NCBI GenBank assembly: GCA_010279815.1
Contig: QEOQ01000424.1
Location: 63,369 to 127,368, forward strand
From: Brachionus plicatilis
Lineage: Eukaryota; Rotifera; Eurotatoria; Ploima; Brachionidae
Length of the DNA: 64,000 bases
Direction of reading: 5' to 3'
Shown here piece by piece: positions 1-10,340 of this stretch (positions are counted from its first letter, which is position 1; each line of letters begins with the position of its first letter). The position numbers and the translations under genes are program-made. A model generated the notes under the pieces. That model saw nothing but the letters and a program-made list of their open reading frames with translations. It did not search any database and was not told where the DNA came from.

Positions 1-390
1 TTAAATAGTTCAAGTTTCAGGAAAAAAAGAAGAAATAGTAAGGTAGCAATTACACAATGGAGTTGGGTATTCAATATATCTTGATTCGAAACCTTCTTTG
101 TATTCCTTCACCAGTCTTTCAACCAATGGAATAGAATGACTCAGTCCTGTCCCAACATATCTCTCACTCAATTCAAAAAGCCGATTCGTTACTGTTAGTA
201 ATTTTAGTTTATTAAAAGCCTCATGATGCACGATGTTGGAGGGAGTATAATATTTTAACTTAAGAATATATCTGACTGCTGTATTCTGAATTGCTTGTAG
301 TTTTTTAATATTATTTTCTGAAAATGAATTTAAGCAAGGTAAAGAATAGTCTAAAATTGATAGTTTTTAGAATGACTTTAATATATTCTT
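1..390 (-). mobile_element. 3' end of a LINE (RT C-terminal tail fragment)
   Basis: Reading the minus strand from about 390 down to 10 gives an open stretch with the typical LINE C-terminal tail: a KLQAIQNTAVRYIL motif, then a TP box (YYTPSN), then LKLLTVTNRLFEL, ending at a stop near position 10. Non-LTR retrotransposon polyproteins of the CR1/Jockey type end in this kind of helix-rich tail. The element is cut by the window edge and has no RT domain here. Short copies of the same 3' end recur at 5503-5575 (opposite strand) and 33637-33672, so it is a dispersed family. The clade is not determined. Confidence 0.7.
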
Positions 391-677
391 TTGTCAAATT
401 GAAAAACTCAACACTTAAGTTAAATAAATTCAATTTTAAAATTAACATTATTAAAATTAAATTTTTCATTTTTTCTTGTATTTTTGATCGTCCCTGATCA
501 ATAGTACATTTTGTCGAGGTTCTAAAAAATCAATTTGGTATCAGAGTTTACAAGTGAACAAATATTAAAATTAAATTTAAATAAATTAAATTTATTAAAT
601 TTATTAAATTATTAAATTCAAAATCTTTATTTAAAAACCAAATAAATTAATTGTTAAAATAATTCCAATAGACCAAT
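391..677. other. AT-rich spacer
   Basis: Spacer between the LINE relic and the GST stop codon. It is low-complexity A/T; no ORF or structured repeat is recognised. The GST 3' UTR probably lies in its right part. Confidence 0.5.
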
Positions 678-1307
678 TCAAAAAGGTGTAACTGGTCTTC
701 GTTTGAGATACGCAGCAATCTTTGGATTTGAGCGAACTTTTTGATCCAATTGTTTGATATTGGCGAACTTGTCAAAAATAGCTTCTGCCTTATTGCCTTG
801 AATATCTAGAAAATTGAAAAAATAAAGGTCGACCCAAGTGAGACCACTTGGTGCCAAATAGCCTGAACGACTTTGTGCAATTCTCTGATCAAATCTTTCA
901 AGATACTTTGGTATGATTTCATTATCGAGTTTTTGCTGATCTTCTTTTTTCTTGTTTTCATCATTATCTATTAGTATTTTGGCTTTTAGATCCATCAGAT
1001 CAGTTATTTGGTCAGCGTACATGTCCACAATGGCCGATTCCTCGTCAGACTTTCCTGCTAGTTTGAATTTTCTTGCTAGATAGCGTGCAATGGATGCCGA
1101 TTCACTTAGCCAAACTGTTTCTGATCCATTGGTCACTTGGAGAAATGGAGCTGTACCAAATGGAGCAGTGGGCTTGTATTCTGGCCATTTTTCGAATGAG
1201 AAGCGAATGTCTTCGTATGGTTTGCCAGCTGTTTCGAATATCAGTCGAATTACCTCAGCTCGGAATTTAAATTCAAAATAGTACAATTTGTATTGAGCAT
1301 TTCCCAT
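678..1307 (-). CDS. Sigma-class glutathione S-transferase
   Basis: A 209-residue single-exon protein. I start at the ATG at 1307 (MGNAQYKLYYFEF); the four codons upstream are open only by using a GTG. Residues 6-11 (YKLYYF) align with the sigma-class/HPGDS start, putting the catalytic Tyr at about residue 10. The thioredoxin-like N-terminal domain carries the cis-proline glutathione site (PFGTAPFLQV) and the SESASIARYLA helix, where Glu/Ser contact the gamma-glutamyl group. The rest is the all-alpha C-terminal domain. Length matches the family (about 200-215 aa). Family role: conjugation of glutathione to electrophiles or prostaglandin-type isomerisation in the cytosol. Substrate cannot be read from sequence. 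No intron is seen, which is unusual among the genes of this window, but the frame is intact. Confidence 0.93.
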   Translation of the reverse strand: MGNAQYKLYYFEFKFRAEVIRLIFETAGKPYEDIRFSFEKWPEYKPTAPFGTAPFLQVTNGSETVWLSESASIARYLARKFKLAGKSDEESAIVDMYADQITDLMDLKAKILIDNDENKKKEDQQKLDNEIIPKYLERFDQRIAQSRSGYLAPSGLTWVDLYFFNFLDIQGNKAEAIFDKFANIKQLDQKVRSNPKIAAYLKRRPVTPF

Positions 1308-2263
1308 TTTTAATTTCACAATTTTGGGTTTTTATTATTTTTAATATTTTATTATTTTATTTAGAGAAAGAAATTATTGCTTTTGCTTTTTATAAGTCTT
1401 GGAAGAATAGCACTGTCATCAATATTTGATTTTCTGGAACATTTTTCTTGTCACCTATTTTAAACTTTAATTAGATTTAGAAAAATTTTGCTCAATCATT
1501 TTTTTTTGACATAAAATAGAAAAATTATTCTTTTACTAAAATTAACTGTTAAGTGTTTACGTCATTTAATGATTTTTTTATTTTGAGTATTTTAAAAGTA
1601 AAAATATTCAGGGTAGTTTTTAGACTAGAATTTTAATTAGATTATTTAATGCTGGAATTTTTTTTTCAAAAATGCTCCATCATAATTATTTTTTTTAGAT
1701 TAAAACAATATAATAATGATGTAGCATTTTTAAGAAAAAAAACGGGCAGTTTTAATTAATTTAATTAGAACTCAAGGCTAAATATTATTCTGAATATATT
1801 AAAAATTTTTTAATAGAATAATTTTGGCAAAAATTGAGAAAAGAAAAACCAATTTTTTCGAATATAAAGCAAAAAGTTAGTGAACAAAGAATTTTGTTAG
1901 ATTTATTATAGAGGAAGAATTAAATCACAATATTTTAATTGATACAAGATAAAAAGAATTTTTTTTCTATTTAATGAATTCATTCACTAGACTTGATAAA
2001 TAAATTAAATACCATTAAAAAAAACAACTAAATATATAATATTATTTTTATTTTTTAATAATTCAAATTTAATAAATAAATAAATTTTATTTTATATTAT
2101 CTTAATGAGTTTTTACTGGTCACTCAGGCTAAAAAAAAGTTAATCGTGTGGGGGCAATAAGATTAACTCTATTCACCTAATTGTTTTTTTTTTAACACTT
2201 TTAGAAATTTATCAATAAAATTTATTAAGATAATTATGAATTCAACTACAGTGGTTCTTGCTA
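1308..2263. other. Gene-free AT-rich region upstream of GST
   Basis: Contains the presumed promoter of the minus-strand GST. Nothing beyond A/T-rich low-complexity sequence is recognised. Confidence 0.5.
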
Positions 2264-2392
2264 AAATGAAATGGTCCGTTCCCGAAAAGGAATGGAATGG
2301 AGACGCATTCCATAAAAAACCATTCCCGTTCCGTTCCATTCCATTCCAACCGTTCCATCCGTTCCATTCCAACCGTTCCATTCCAAGTTAAT
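2264..2392. repeat. GGAAT/TTCCATTCC-type short tandem repeat
   Basis: Imperfect tandem array of TTCCATTCC / CCGTTCCATT units, clearly more GC-rich than its surroundings. An apparent Trp/Asn/Gly-rich ORF across it is only the translation of this repeat. Confidence 0.8.
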
Positions 2393-3544
2393 TTTTTAAA
2401 AATCTTTATTCATTAGTTTAGAATAAATTTAAATTAATATAAATTTATTTATTTTCTATTTAAAAACTAACATCCAACAAGGAGAAGTATAAAATGAAAA
2501 AAATTAATAGTTACACAAATGATTAGAGAAAAAAAAATATTAAAAATACAAGTATAAATTTGATAAGTTGAAAAAAAAAAAACAATATATCATTCTACTT
2601 CGAATGTTTAGTTATCTCCAAAAGTAGATAATAATATCTTTAATCATTTATATTTTAAATATACCTTTAATTTCCAAGTGTTTTTCAAAACCTTTTTTAA
2701 AGTAAAAAACCATGATCCCATTTTAATTATACAAGAATTTTTCTCTTTTTTTTATTTTGTTTAACTTGCTGAAAAAATTTAAAAATGGCATTTAAGTTTT
2801 TGGAAATTTTTCGTAAAATAGCCAAAATTTTTAGAGACAATTTTTTAGGGATCACGGTCATACTTGCTTTTTTCCTGGATTATGGCACCTGGCCTTGTTC
2901 TAAACTCATGTAAAAAAGTTGACTGATTTCTAATTAAGTCTTTTTGGGTAAATTTTTTAAAATTAGGTTGTGATTTCGACAATGCAAAACTTCCACACTA
3001 GCTTAGTATTCGATTTTCGATTTTTTTTTATTAGAGATTAAAATTAAAAAATAATGATTAATTCTTATTTTTAACTTTTATTTTTATTTAAATTTTTTTA
3101 TAAAATTTCTTTCCTATTTTTGAACATGAAAATAAAATTTAATGAATAATTACAAAAAAATAATGTTTAGTAAAACAAATTTTAAAAAAAATTTATGATT
3201 TTTTCATATATTTAAGGTTAATCAACAGGCTAGTACTCTTATCTTTTTCAAGACTGATTAGCACTTTATTTATTTAATTTTTTAAAAATAAAATACAAAT
3301 TAATCTTTTTTAAAATAAAATTCAAATTTTATAAAAAAATATATAAGAAATCCAATTTGAAAAGTTTGTGTAAACAAGTTTAATAAAAATATAAAATTTT
3401 TTGAAGAATAGGCTTGCTGAAATAAAAAATTAATGAAAGGCAATAGTCAAAATAAGGTAAGATAAAAGTTTTAAAAAATTGAATTTTCACTGGTGTTGAT
3501 AAGTAAAATATACTTTTTATTGAATAGAGTTTTTTATTAATCAA
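2393..3544. other. Gene-free AT-rich region
   Basis: No ORF, terminal repeat or RNA gene recognised. The stretch at about 2850-2920 is less AT-rich but has no identifiable coding content. Confidence 0.45.
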
Positions 3545-4060
3545 AAGAAATACATTAAAGGCATGTATACTGAAGGTTTACTTATTGTCAATTGTAACCC
3601 CCAAAATTTTAAATTCTTTTACTTCAGTAACTTGCATATTTTTAATAATTAAAGACAATTATTAAAGTATTACTCTATTATTTGTAACAAACATACAAAA
3701 TGTTTTGGCCTAATTTTTTGTCTAGTTGAAGTCACAGAATGATACAATTGGTTCAATAAAAATTTTAAACTTTTTCAAGAGTTCTCATCAAGAGTTTTTC
3801 CAGACAAATAGAAAGTTGTGTCATCTGCGAACAATTTGCATTTTAATTCTTTAATAAATCAAGGCAATTCATTTATAAAAATTAAAAAAAATAAAGGACC
3901 AAGTACAGAACCTTGAGGGACTCCGATTTTCAATTCTTTTGCTAAAGAATTTGTGTTTTTTAGTTTTATAAGCTTTTTTCTATTTGTAAAATAATTAGAT
4001 ATCAAGGATAGGGAGGAATTATCAAAACCATAATGGAATAGCTTTAAAATGAGAAGATTA
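3545..4060 (-). mobile_element. Decayed LINE reverse transcriptase fragment
   Basis: Minus-strand translation shows consecutive RT blocks in order: YFTNRKKLIKL, then GVPQGSVLGPLFF and INELP, then the catalytic box LFADDTTFYLS, then AKTFCMFVTN and KILGVTIDNK. Several in-frame stops interrupt it (right after INELP, after the FADD block, and again before the AKTF block), so it is dead. No endonuclease or 3' tail is found beside it. The block order identifies the palm domain of a CR1/Jockey-type non-LTR element. Confidence 0.85.
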
Positions 4061-4308
4061 TAGAATCTAAGAATCTCGAGACTAAATTATTTTCTAGTAG
4101 AGAATTATTGCTCTACAAGATGGTTTGTGATTTTTATATCTTTTGTATATGTTTGCAAAAGATATTCTCATCGGACCGAAGCATACTTTTGACAATTAAA
4201 AAACTCTTTGAGCCACTGTAGCGGAAAATTATTCTTTTCAAAAGATAACATTTAATAGATAATTTTGTCTATTGAATTTTTCTACCTTTTTTTTTATTTA
4301 AAAATTTT

Positions 4309-5150
4309 TTGTGATGAAATCGAATTTTTTTTTTATAAGAAAATTGAAACTTGAATAAAAAATTATTCTGAATAACTTGTTCGAATGAATTTTCATTCAA
4401 ATAGCTTATTCGAATGAATTTTCATTCAAATAAAATATTTTAATTAAATTTTATTTTACTTAAAAATTTTACAGAAAAATATTTACAAACTCAACAAATT
4501 TTTTAAAATATGAATTTTCAACAATGATTAACGGCAATGCGGCGCTTACAATAAATTGCAACAAAAATTCTTCTGCTTTAGTAAAATTTTTCTTTTGCTT
4601 CTTGTATAATGGCTTATCTGGCTCCATACAATTAGACTCGAAAAAAACTCGTACTCGCCTAACTCGGAAAATTCGAGTTTATACTCGTACCTCGTACAAG
4701 TCAATGACTTGACTTAAATTTTTTCTTTTTTTTAGGTCTAAGCCAATGACTTAAAATTTTTTTTTAGAAAAAGGCTAAGTAAAGCCGGTCAGCTTTTATT
4801 ATTTTTTAAATGATAACTCATTGCCGATGTTGATTTATTTGAATAAGCAGCATCACAATATTTGCATATTCGAGAATCACCAACGACAACCAAATGTGAG
4901 TGAACAACTGAAGTTTTTTTATACTCTTTTCTTTTTCTCGCTTTATGGATTGAAGTTGGAGTCTCTTGAAAACTGGTAATAGATGACTGACTAGCACACA
5001 CTTAATGTTAGAAAATTTTTAAATCCTTTTATGAGAATAAGAATTTCTTCGAATGAATTTTCATTCGAATATGCTATTTGAATGAAAATTCATCCGAAAC
5101 TTCCTTTATTTGAATATTGCATCGAATAACCATATTCGATTTCATCACTA
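4309..5150 (-). mobile_element. hAT-like transposon relic with BED zinc finger
   Basis: Terminal inverted repeats read GTGATGAAATCGAAT on the left and its complement ending ATTTCATCACTA on the right. Flanking 8-mers AAAATTTT and AAAAATTT agree at 7 of 8 positions, compatible with a hAT 8-bp target duplication, though A/T runs make this weak. Inside on the minus strand, 4792-5001 encodes a basic stretch followed by CKYCDAAYSNKSTSAMSYHL, the Cys2-His end of a BED finger as found at the N-terminus of hAT transposases. The transposase core is missing. Internal CGAATGAATTTTCATTCG repeats lie near both ends. Confidence 0.7.
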
Positions 5151-5502
5151 AAAAATTTAATTAAAAATTATTAATAAAAAAAAATTAAATATTTTATACT
5201 TTTTTTTGGTATACCTAGCTCATAAATAGGCACATAATTAGTAATTTTCATTAACTTTAATTTTGATCCATCAAAATAAAGGAAGAATTTTTGTTCAATT
5301 TGTATTTGAAATTCACAAAACTATAATCAAAAATGCTAGAAAAGTGAGAACTTTAAAGAAAGTAACTTGCAAATTTTTTTTGATGAATTTTCTGGTCGAT
5401 ACTTTGAAAAATAAATGATTTTTTTGCTATTTTCAGCTCATTTGAAAATTATTTAAAAATATATTTGAAATTATTAGACTGGTGGAAGAATAAAAGGAAG
5501 GT

Positions 5503-5575
5503 TTCGTATCAAGATATATCGAATATCCAACTTCATATTTTAATACCTTCTTTTTTTCCTGAACTATCAATCTAT
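5503..5575 (+). repeat. Short LINE 3'-end fragment
   Basis: Reads on the plus strand like the minus-strand LINE end at 1-100 (shared ATATATCGAATA...CCAACTTCAT and CTTCTTTTTTTCCTGAACTA segments). A truncated copy of that family. Confidence 0.55.
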
Positions 5576-5723
5576 CAATCCTTTAATTTTACTTTTATAT
5601 TTTACCTTTATTATCAATGCCTATGTCGTTGTTAAGCTTGTTTTAAACATAATTTAAAAATCATAAAAAAATTTAATCAGAATTTTTGTCTTAAGTTATT
5701 TATTAAATTTTATAAATAAATAA

Positions 5724-6329
5724 ACTGGGGTGAAGTTTTGACATAAGTTTAAAAAAAAAATGAGTTAATTAAAAAATAACTCTTTTTTTTTACTCAATTT
5801 TTCAATTAAATTTTTTATTAAAAAGAAAAGGGTTTAAACAAAATTTACAAAAAAAAAAGTTAATTAATTAATTGAATATTTTTGATTTAAACTTTATAAG
5901 AATGTAATTTCTGACATTGTCGAGTTGAGCCAAATTATTTTTTGAAACAAAAAATAAGTTAAAATTATCTATTATATATTATGTATTTATCTTTGTTTGA
6001 TGGATCTATCATCTTTTTTACCAAGGAATAGTATAAGTATTCATTTTTAGAAGTGTGTAATTTTATCAGCAATGGGTTTAAGGTTTAAATATATTTTTAA
6101 GTTATTTAATTAATTTTTTTCAACTATTGTTTTTTTTAGTTAAGTTTGGATTTCATTTCGGATCTTTTGTTTGGAATTATAGAAGTTTTAAAGAGAATAA
6201 GTCATTTTTTAATTAATTAATTAATTTCATATTTTTTCTTTTCATCAAAATATTGAAGCAAAAAAAAATGAGTAAACAAAATAACTAAATCATTTAATTA
6301 ATTAACTCACGTCAAAACTTCACCCCAGT
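5724..6329. mobile_element. MITE with CTGGGGTGAAGTTTTGAC inverted repeats
   Basis: Left end ACTGGGGTGAAGTTTTGAC at 5724; the complementary GTCAAAACTTCACCCCAGT ends at 6329. About 19 bp of perfect terminal inverted repeat, followed by further similarity (TTAATTAA-rich). Length is about 606 bp with no coding sequence. Flanks are AAATAAA-type on both sides, so no clean target duplication can be read. Superfamily unassigned. Confidence 0.75.
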
Positions 6330-6605
6330 AATAAATAAAGGGAAATTTTAAATTTTTTTTAATAAAAAAAAATTATTTATTTTGCCTAAAAATTTTTTTA
6401 GGAATAGTTATTCAAAATAAAATTAAACTTTTTACCAAAAATAAAACTTAACTTTTTGGTAAACTAATTCTAATCTATAATAACAATTCACATGTATACA
6501 AAAAAAAAGAAATAAACAAAAATAAAAAAAAAACTTAAAAAGCATTATAAAACAATTTTATTTTGAATTCTCAATCTTCTCCCATTGATCCGACATCGAC
6601 TCAAA

Positions 6606-7471
6606 ATGAAGTATTTATTTAGCCTGCGAACCAGGACCCTGTCATATTCTTTTCATGCCAGTCGGGCTCTTCACCTCACTCACCTTTCTAATATTTCTCC
6701 ACCAGCAGTTGGCCGCCTGTCCCCAGACTTGATAAACACTCAGTGCAGACCAGTGTGCACCACTTGTCTAAAAAAATCCCAGCAAACACCAGACCCGTTG
6801 AAAAAGCCCTCCAAAGAACAACTTCTTTTGCTCAAAGAAAGACTGGCATCACACCTGCCCAAATTCTTAGTCGAGACTCATCCGTACAACATGTACACCA
6901 ACGATGTCATATTCGAGAATTTGTACCAGGAGCCAGGCAAAATCAGCACGTAATATTTTTGTCTATATCCAAAACCAGGAATAAATATCAACCTTATTCT
7001 CAGTTTTTATTCAGAGGCGCCCTCCAGTACGCCATTCAATTGACCATGTTGCGCATGAAAGTCCACTGGAAATACAGCAATGCCAGGCTTGAAGTCTTGA
7101 AAATCACTGTAGATGATTTGGACAGCACTGTGAAGGTAAGATGGCGCATTGTGGGCATCAGAGGCATAAAGTCAATGACTCAGCCGTGGAAGATTAAAGC
7201 TTGGAAGTTAAAAGAATCTATTAACAATGAGGCAGAGTAAATTTGAATTTTTTTTTGATTTTTTTTCTATTCTGAAAAACAATTTTTTTCTAGATGGAAT
7301 GACGGCTTTTCGATTCTTTATGTGCGCGGAGATGGCCTCATTTACAAGCATACTTTGCAAAGAGTGATGAGTCAGAAAGACGAAGAGCCAGTCTTGGTTG
7401 AGAAGAGCAAGAAAGTGGAAAATTTGGACATTAATCAAACAATTTGTACTGAAGAATCTGGTTTGAAATAG
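6606..7471 (+). CDS. C6orf136: DUF2358 / C6orf136-like protein, likely mitochondrial
   Basis: Three exons: 6606-6949, 7015-7236, 7294-7471. Introns of 65 and 57 nt have GT..AG ends. The joined frame is 247 residues with exact phase continuity. The N-terminus is Arg/Ser/Leu-rich and lacks acidic residues, like a mitochondrial presequence. The conserved family core follows: LPKFLVETHPYNMYTNDVIF, then the LRMKVHWKY / LEVLKITVDD block, VKVRWRIVGI, and the C-terminal DGFSILYVRGDGLIYKH. This matches human C6orf136 (DUF2358, an NTF2-like fold by family knowledge), whose molecular function is not established. I start at ATG 6606; an upstream in-frame TTG is not used. The last ~40 residues are charged and appear lineage-specific. 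Confidence 0.88.
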
Positions 7472-7732
7472 AAAAAAAAATTTAATTTTTTTTTTTTTTT
7501 ATTAAAAATTTATAAAGTTTGCCTGGTCTTTTTTTGTTTAGTTAACATTATTTTTAAATTATTAAATAAAATCGATACCACTCTTTAAATGTGTTCGATC
7601 ATGATTTATTTTATATTCCTTCAAAATGTTATTCAAATAAAGTGAAAACTGGAAATAAGAAATTGAAATTTACATAAGAAAAAATTTCTTAAATCAGACA
7701 ATATCTTATCAAAGGCAAATAATTTTTGCATA

Positions 7733-8302
7733 CAGCTATTTTTAATAAAAAAACCGCTAATTTAATAGACTTACCTCTAATTTAATAAAAACTCATCTAA
7801 ATAAATAGAAACTCATCTTAAATAATAAAATCACCTCTAAATTAATTAAAAATATATCTTAATTTAGATTTAAACTTATATCATCACTTAAAATTATTAA
7901 ATAACGGTATAAAAAGTAAAAAATGGTTACAGATATTAAAAACTTTAAAAAAATAAAATTATTTTAGCAAAAAATTTCCAAATAAAAAAGAAAAGAAAAC
8001 ATGGAGAATGGTTCTCAAAATGAAGAAAATAAATTGTGCTCAACTTGCAACATGCCAATGGCTAAAAAAGACATTTTTTTTGTTCTTGATGCAACTCAAA
8101 AAAAAATTAATTTTTTTTTTTTTTTATTATTATGCTAAATATTTTTTATAATAAACAATGTAGTTTTTACTAATTTAGACGTGTTTTTATTATTTTAGAT
8201 GAGTTTCTATTTATTTAGATGAGTTTTTATTAAATTAGATTTCTTTTTACTAAAATAACGAATTTTTTATTAAATTAGCGGTATTTTTATTAAAATTAGC
8301 GG
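7733..8302. mobile_element. Fold-back element with tandem AACTCATCTAAATAAAT arms
   Basis: The left arm (about 7733-7870) and right arm (about 8165-8302) are reverse complements over more than 100 nt. Each consists of short diverged direct repeats of the type CTCATCTAAATAAATAGAAA, and CCGCTAATTTAATA lies at each end. The centre holds a tiny ORF (next entry). It resembles a fold-back/MITE class element. No transposase is present. Confidence 0.75.
8001..8111 (+). pseudogene. Small CxxC-containing ORF inside the fold-back
   Basis: ATG at 8001 opens 36 codons (MENGSQNEENKLCSTCNMPM... to a TAA). It has one CSTC knuckle and otherwise ends in a poly-A-derived Lys/Asn run. It may be the first exon or remnant of a zinc-binding transposon protein. 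No homolog is recognised. The position, exactly between the two inverted arms, suggests it belongs to the element. Confidence 0.35.
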
Positions 8303-8962
8303 AAGGAAAATTATGGGCCTTTATTATTTTTATATAAAAATATTTATTCAAAAAAAAATTAGTCCAATATTCGATCTAGGTCCAAAACCTCCTTATTTTT
8401 CAATTTTAGCTTTCTATTCTAGAAGTTTACATCAGTTTTTTAACGAGTTTGATTTTTAATTTTACTATTTTCAGGGCAATCTTCTCTTAGATCTATTTTG
8501 CGTTTACAGAAAATTTCTATTCTGCTTACAGACAAAATAAAGTCCATTTTTTAAGACACAATTAATGGACAAATTGAAGTTTGAGATCAAGATCAAAACA
8601 TAAATTGTATAATTTTTTTTAATAATAGGGAAAAAATATATTACTTAAAAGCAATTGCGCAAAAATTTTGTAACTTCATTACCCTTACAAATCATACATT
8701 GCACTGACCATCAACTGATTGATCTTTTTTCAAAACTTTTTCAACTTTTTCAACTTTTTCTTCAGCACTTTTTGGTTGTTGTTTTTGTAAATCGTTTTTG
8801 GAAATTCATACGAGGCCTTTTGAAGTAGAACAGTTCCTCGCTTTGTATTTAAAAAGACTTTGGTCACATGCTTTTAAATTTAAATTCTTAACTTTTTCAA
8901 ACATTTTAGTCTCTAAACTTTTACTAATTGATTGCTTATCTTAATCAAAAATGAAAAATTAT
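8303..8962. other. Gene-free region, possible decayed coding trace on minus strand
   Basis: Minus-strand reading near 8860-8730 gives an interrupted stretch (FLNTKRGTVLLQKASYEF, then a Lys-rich helix), with a CMIC motif in another frame near 8690. It may be transposon-derived, but it is not assignable. Confidence 0.25.
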
Positions 8963-9310
8963 ATACTGTACTGCTACGATTAATAATTAAACTGTTTTTA
9001 CGAAATTTTACGTAATTTTACGTAAATTTACGAAAATTACAGTAAATTTTAGTAAATATAAAAAGGGCCAAAAATAACTAAAAAACGGCGATTTTTGGGA
9101 ATTTTTCTATTTTTTTAGAAAATTAAAATGAAAATTGAAAAAAAAATTACGAAATTTTACGTAATTTTACGTAAATTTTTATTATATAAAATGGGAAATA
9201 TGGTAAAATTTAGTAAAAAAACGAGAAAAAAAAGGCAAAAAAAACACAACTACAATGCAATTTTTACTGATTCGACCAGTCACCCTTTTTTCTCAATGAC
9301 TCTTTTGATT
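8963..9310. mobile_element. One end of a TTACGTAA-rich Tc1-like element
   Basis: Starts ACTGTACTGCTACGA, then AAACTGTTTTTACG followed by repeated TTTTACGTAA motifs, matching the left end of the element at 18752. It ends around a GATTCGACCAGTCACC segment that also occurs inside that element (about 20220). No opposite terminal repeat is found, so this copy is truncated. Confidence 0.65.
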
Positions 9311-9444
9311 ACCTAAGAATTAATAACTTTTAAAGGAATATAAAACGAATATCTTTTTTATTAAACAATACCTCTTTTAAGTACAGTAATTAAATAATTT
9401 GAGGTTTGAAAAGTCACAACAAATAAAATTTCACCCATTTTTTA

Positions 9445-9794
9445 TGTTCTCGTATATTTATTTATTCAATGAACGCCTTGAAGGCGATGTAAAGAAACAA
9501 AAAAATTAAAATAAAATTAATAAATTTATGACAAAAGTTGAGCAGCATCCGATTATTTTAAATTTAAATGTTAATGTTTATATGTTAATGTAATATTTAT
9601 TACTTTCTTTTAATTTCAATAATTATTATTCTTTTTATTTTTTTTTTCAATTTTTCTTTTCTCTTTTCTCTTCGTTTTTTGATAAATTTCTTCGTAACCG
9701 AGTATCCGAGTTGATCTAAGAGGCAATCAAGTCGAGTTAGGAGATGAATAGGCAATTTCAATACAATACACTCAATGTTGGATGTATATGGCAT
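9445..9794 (-). mobile_element. LINE 3' end with hairpin and AAATAAAT tail
   Basis: A minus-strand open stretch (IECIVLKLPIHLL...) continues into an A/T-rich 3' UTR. This ends in ACATCGCCTTCAAGGCG, a CGCC/GGCG hairpin, then TTCATTGAATAAATAAATA. The same hairpin-plus-tail, with base changes on both stem sides, terminates the LINE at 34.35 kb and an isolated copy at 24.40 kb. 5' truncated. Confidence 0.65.
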
Positions 9795-10149
9795 TTTTCC
9801 CGATTTTTTTTTTTCCGAAATTCAAAATTCGTTTATTGTTAGTAGGATTTAGTTAGTTCTACTAGCATTTTTCTGTAAGCTTCATTTTCAATATTTTATA
9901 GACATGTTCTAGGTGAACATTTGTTCACATATTGCAATATCGCCAAACAGTAAAAAAAATATTTATTTTTGAGTTTAAAAAAAAAAAATTCATTTATAAA
10001 TTTAATTTTTAATTTTGACTTTTGAAAAAAGAAAAATTTCAAAATAAACTCTTCAAAAAATCAGCTTATAAATTTAAATTTTAAAAAATAAATTTTATTA
10101 GTCGGTTGAGAAATTATTTTTTTAATCATTTTATTTTTTAAATCTACGA
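9795..10149. other. Gene-free AT-rich region
   Basis: Contains one perfect short inverted repeat (GTGAACATTTGTTCAC at about 9911). Nothing else is seen. Confidence 0.4.
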
Positions 10150-10187
10150 AATGATATTTTGAATTGATCATCAACTTCAAGATGCCT
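10150..10187. repeat. Single arm of the GCATCTTGAAGTTGATGATCAA repeat
   Basis: Matches the right arm of the fold-back elements at 55122-55618 and 57861-58340. Probably a solo end. Confidence 0.55.
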
Positions 10188-10340
10188 TAATTTTCCCTTA
10201 AATAAAATATAAAAAAATTTTCACTTTTTTCCAATTTTCTTTTAAATTTGAATAAAATTTAAAATTAAAAAAAAAGACCAAATTTATTGATAAAGAAATA
10301 GAATAAATTAATAATTTCAACATAACAAAACTTGTTGACA

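Noticed and set aside
2169..2381. Trp/Asn/Gly-rich ORF
   Set aside because: Translation of a TTCCATTCC-type tandem repeat.
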